This document shows, in pieces, positions 5,501 to 6,168 of a stretch of DNA of 6,168 bases (positions are counted from its first letter, which is position 1; every line of letters begins with the position of its first letter). Both the position numbers and the translations under genes were made by a program. The DNA lies in the NCBI GenBank assembly GCA_964530165.1, contig CAZGYE010000322.1, positions 1 through 6,168 on the forward strand. Direction: 5' to 3'. The stretch comes from CAZGYE01 sp964530165. GTDB taxonomy: Bacteria; Planctomycetota; Planctomycetia; Planctomycetales; Planctomycetaceae. The notes beneath the pieces were generated by a model, which searched no databases, had not been told where the DNA came from, and worked only from the letters and a program-made list of their open reading frames with translations.

Positions 5501-6168
5501 GACGCCAACCTGCTCGGTAGTCCGAACGGCGGGACGACGAATAATACGGAGCGACGAACGTCGGAGAACTTCAGTCCGGGCGACTTGAATCCGGAAGGCT
5601 TCGATACTTTCTTTTCGGCTGGAAACCCGTTCGGCGTCGGCAACGGGGGTCTTGTTGGTGGGCAATTCCAGTTGGTGGAAGGAATCGCGCACGATCCAGG
5701 TGGCGCACCACCAGCACCGAACCAGTCGCCTTACCATATTGGGTTTCAGCAGACCTCACTCGGTAATCCCGACGACATCAATGCGCAGTTCGACTTCCAG
5801 ATCACGACGGCGACGGGAGACCCCGAAGGTTTGGCATTCGTGCTGGGTGAGACCGCCGATCCAACGTTTGGGACCTTCGGCGCCGGCCCGGCCTTGCCGG
5901 TCAACGCTGGCATCGGACAGGGTGGATTCGGCGCAGGCGGCATCGAGCCGATCGGTGCCACCTTCAACAATTCACTGGCCGTGGTCTTCGACAGCCGCGA
6001 CAACGGTGCTGAGGGCGTCGCTGCGGGACTCGCAGCTGACAACCACGTCTCGCTGTATCTGAACGGCAACCAGATTGCGACCTTCGATCCGGGCATTACC
6101 CTCGACGACGGGGCGATCCACACGGCCAACATCGACATTGTGGCCCGCGACACATCCGCCGCCCCCAA
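2507..6168 (+). CDS. giant RTX / pseudo-metzincin / L-type lectin mosaic protein (3' partial)
   Basis: An uninterrupted frame of 1,220 codons that runs off the window end. It probably encodes an exported or surface-bound calcium- and carbohydrate-binding protein. In order: a very basic N-terminus (1-40) leading to LEDRTLLA (46-53), a motif typical of large exported planctomycete proteins; RTX GGxGxDxLx nonapeptides (about 135-419); EF-hand-like loops DINDNGLLDFGED and SNGNGVLDDD (446-468); a metzincin-like region (about 514-673) with KELGHLMGLRN at 569-579, where the first and third zinc His are replaced by Lys and Asn; a PPC-like beta-sandwich (about 744-861, starting DDYYSF); beta-propeller-like repeats (about 880-1000, with LDPxTG and LYFAN/LLFVD strands); and the first part of an L-type lectin domain (from about 1076). 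No classical signal peptide is obvious. The start is set by GAGGA eight bases upstream. Individual domains are recognisable to different degrees: RTX is certain, lectin and metzincin likely, PPC and propeller moderate. The gene stands alone behind its own promoter region. Confidence 0.92.
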   Translation, partial: MFMTPWLRSMKSALRPRSSRSARFGSQRRTRRQSSAIPIAPQVELLEDRTLLAVMSSFVSVTNTLEVFSDSDDSIAITAFGSVQVNGQPPDDGALNPATVAQIVVNGGPGGNDIDLTGVRAVDFTSLGNKITVSGNDGNDTIRGSDMGGVYLGGNGNDIINSGGGNDTVDGGNGDDNIIAGDGADSVLGDDGNDTIQGGGGNDIISGGDGADSLLGDLGVFPDTAFGNDTIRGDAGNDTLFGDDTTPGLVPGGNDLLNGGADEDALTGGGGADTLRGAGNNDTLVGGFGNDNLFGQGGHDVLFGGEPIDDTMRNDGEDTLFGNTGNDTLSGGTGNDSLVAAAGDDVLNGNDGDDFLNGNSGSDSMDGGRDKDKILGGSGNDTLMGSFDDDTLKGQGDNDALYGGPGIDSLDGGSGNDVLEASSVQVVFLDFISGFNVGDHIYLNEDINDNGLLDFGEDSNGNGVLDDDPTVIQNLLEADFANYEMQFTQTQPTSGDFVTIVFNETPTTTFPEVPFFGIGEASAIDFRNVALDGRAEVDLNGVLGPLTAGDTAEVARQKFNAASGRVAGKELGHLMGLRNADAFGPLGNNPTTGQPFGNSSFAGTEAGFDVTTEDFLPIFPGPSDATESNLHLMTAPTALETNLNDSVIDLNDPTRDPFFSERSAIKLAFADTGNLERERRPDEVSTPPLKTFANPQNLTLRRLGTPNTMQGGRNSIFEFEADATAVWDGIIRNEPTRDPDRSEDDYYSFTGVAGEIIQIEVHSEQLRRFVDAGRNVNTMLRVLDSSGRPVDYFPGRLPSPLFTQQVRIRTDSAINDRFDDNSTDVPVGSGNFFTGTAEDPIIISFELPTTDTFRVMVSEPYSRGVFAIPANDDPFELNDIVELDPITGVELNRFDAPARTTRAFNTVGGSSVAFDPNLNTLYFANPTRSDQLFSLDPDTGAINTQVTLAIPAGVLPGLHGMALLNSDNLLFVDTVNDDLYRVAPSTGAVLELIDIDNIDANLLGSPNGGTTNNTERRTSENFSPGDLNPEGFDTFFSAGNPFGVGNGGLVGGQFQLVEGIAHDPGGAPPAPNQSPYHIGFQQTSLGNPDDINAQFDFQITTATGDPEGLAFVLGETADPTFGTFGAGPALPVNAGIGQGGFGAGGIEPIGATFNNSLAVVFDSRDNGAEGVAAGLAADNHVSLYLNGNQIATFDPGITLDDGAIHTANIDIVARDTSAAP
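2642..2665 (+). other. LEDRTLLA N-terminal motif of exported planctomycete proteins
   Basis: Residues 46-53 of the giant protein read LEDRTLLA, directly after an Arg/Ser-rich stretch. A conserved LExR-x-LL motif near the N-terminus after a basic tract is widespread in very large secreted proteins of planctomycetes. It is thought to mark export or processing. The mechanism is not established from this sequence. Confidence 0.7.
2909..3763 (+). repeat. RTX (haemolysin-type) calcium-binding nonapeptide array
   Basis: Residues about 135-419 of the giant protein consist of roughly 30 nonapeptide-like units of the form GGxGxDxLx, for example GGNGNDIIN, GDAGNDTLF, GGTGNDSLV and GGSGNDVLE. In known RTX proteins these fold into a parallel beta-roll that binds calcium between turns after secretion. 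Several units are degenerate or spaced by inserts (around 3158-3180, 3235-3260 and 3420-3450). At the DNA level the array is a diverged repeat dominated by GGCAACGAC-like units. RTX proteins often use type I secretion with a C-terminal signal, which would lie outside this window. Confidence 0.95.
4046..4525 (+). other. metzincin-like protease domain with degenerate zinc site
   Basis: Residues about 514-673 of the giant protein. The stretch FFGIGEASAIDF is followed by KELGHLMGLRNADAFGP (569-585), which aligns with the metzincin zinc motif HExxHxxGxxH plus the DAFGP tail. Glu570, His573 and Gly576 are kept, but the first His is Lys569 and the third is Asn579. A Met-turn-like LHLMTAP lies at 630-636, and SERSAIKLAF follows at about 660-669. 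From memory, planctomycete homologues with intact HELGH have a similar arrangement. With two of three zinc ligands missing, catalysis is unlikely, so I call it a probable pseudo-protease. Confidence 0.6.
4736..5089 (+). other. PPC-like beta-sandwich domain
   Basis: Residues about 744-861 of the giant protein. The DDYYSFTGVAGEIIQIEV opening, the NTMLRVLDSSGRPV strand pair, the Asp-rich DRFDDNSTD loop and the closing TFRVMVSEPY resemble bacterial pre-peptidase C-terminal (PPC) domains. These are often appended to secreted proteases and aid secretion or substrate binding. A long insert in the middle makes the match imperfect. Confidence 0.5.
5732..6168 (+). other. L-type (legume-type) lectin domain, cut by window end
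   Basis: Residues 1076-1220 of the giant protein. AQFDFQI (1093-1099), EGLAFVL (1107-1113), a Gly-rich loop, NSLAVVFDSRDN (1155-1166) and NHVSLYLNG (1179-1187) follow the order and spacing of L-type lectin signatures (DGhAFvl, nSvaVEFDT, nHvgi). Such domains bind glycans in a Ca-dependent way. Here the usual sugar-contacting Asp of the DG motif is Glu1107, and FDT is FDS. The end of the domain lies beyond the window. Confidence 0.75.

Noticed and set aside
4454..5737. Long minus-strand open frame (427 codons) opposite the giant gene
   Set aside because: It is antisense to a continuous coding frame with recognisable domains. Its product is Arg/Val-rich without any domain, which is the usual shadow of GC-rich codons.

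Overview
The window looks like chromosomal DNA from a planctomycete (Pirellula/Gimesia/Rhodopirellula-like). This rests on three things seen in the sequence. The large protein carries an N-terminal LEDRTLLA-type motif typical of giant exported planctomycete proteins. There is a short Flp pilin of the style common in that phylum. The genes are GC-rich, widely spaced and not packed into operons. The assignment is inference; no rRNA or other marker gene is present.

Layout. Positions 1-380 hold little. There is one doubtful 38-residue membrane ORF on the minus strand (77-193) and a set of overlapping inverted repeats (271-310). A clear Flp/type IVb pilin gene lies on the minus strand at 381-554, with a good ribosome binding site. 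Its upstream region holds a hairpin followed by a T-run on the minus strand (686-711), which resembles a terminator or attenuator. Positions 555-1120 otherwise contain no convincing gene. Positions 1121-2014 (+) encode a 297-residue polytopic PAP2-type lipid phosphatase/phosphotransferase. Positions 2015-2506 are intergenic, with a hairpin just after the PAP2 stop, short direct repeats, a marked AT-rich island (about 2304-2418) and a candidate sigma-70 promoter.

The rest, 2507-6168 (+), is one open reading frame that runs off the window end (1,220 codons seen). It encodes a very large, probably surface or secreted mosaic protein. In order it has: a basic N-terminus with LEDRTLLA; about 30 RTX calcium-binding nonapeptides; two EF-hand-like Asp/Asn loops; a metzincin-protease-like domain whose zinc motif is degenerate (KELGHLMGLRN where HExxHxxGxxH is expected); a PPC-like beta-sandwich; a partial beta-propeller-like region; and the start of an L-type (legume-type) lectin domain.

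The genes do not form an obvious pathway. The common theme is the cell surface: a pilin, a membrane lipid-phosphate enzyme and a giant calcium-binding, probably carbohydrate-binding protein. The most interesting observation is the large mosaic protein with an apparent pseudo-protease core between calcium-binding and lectin modules.
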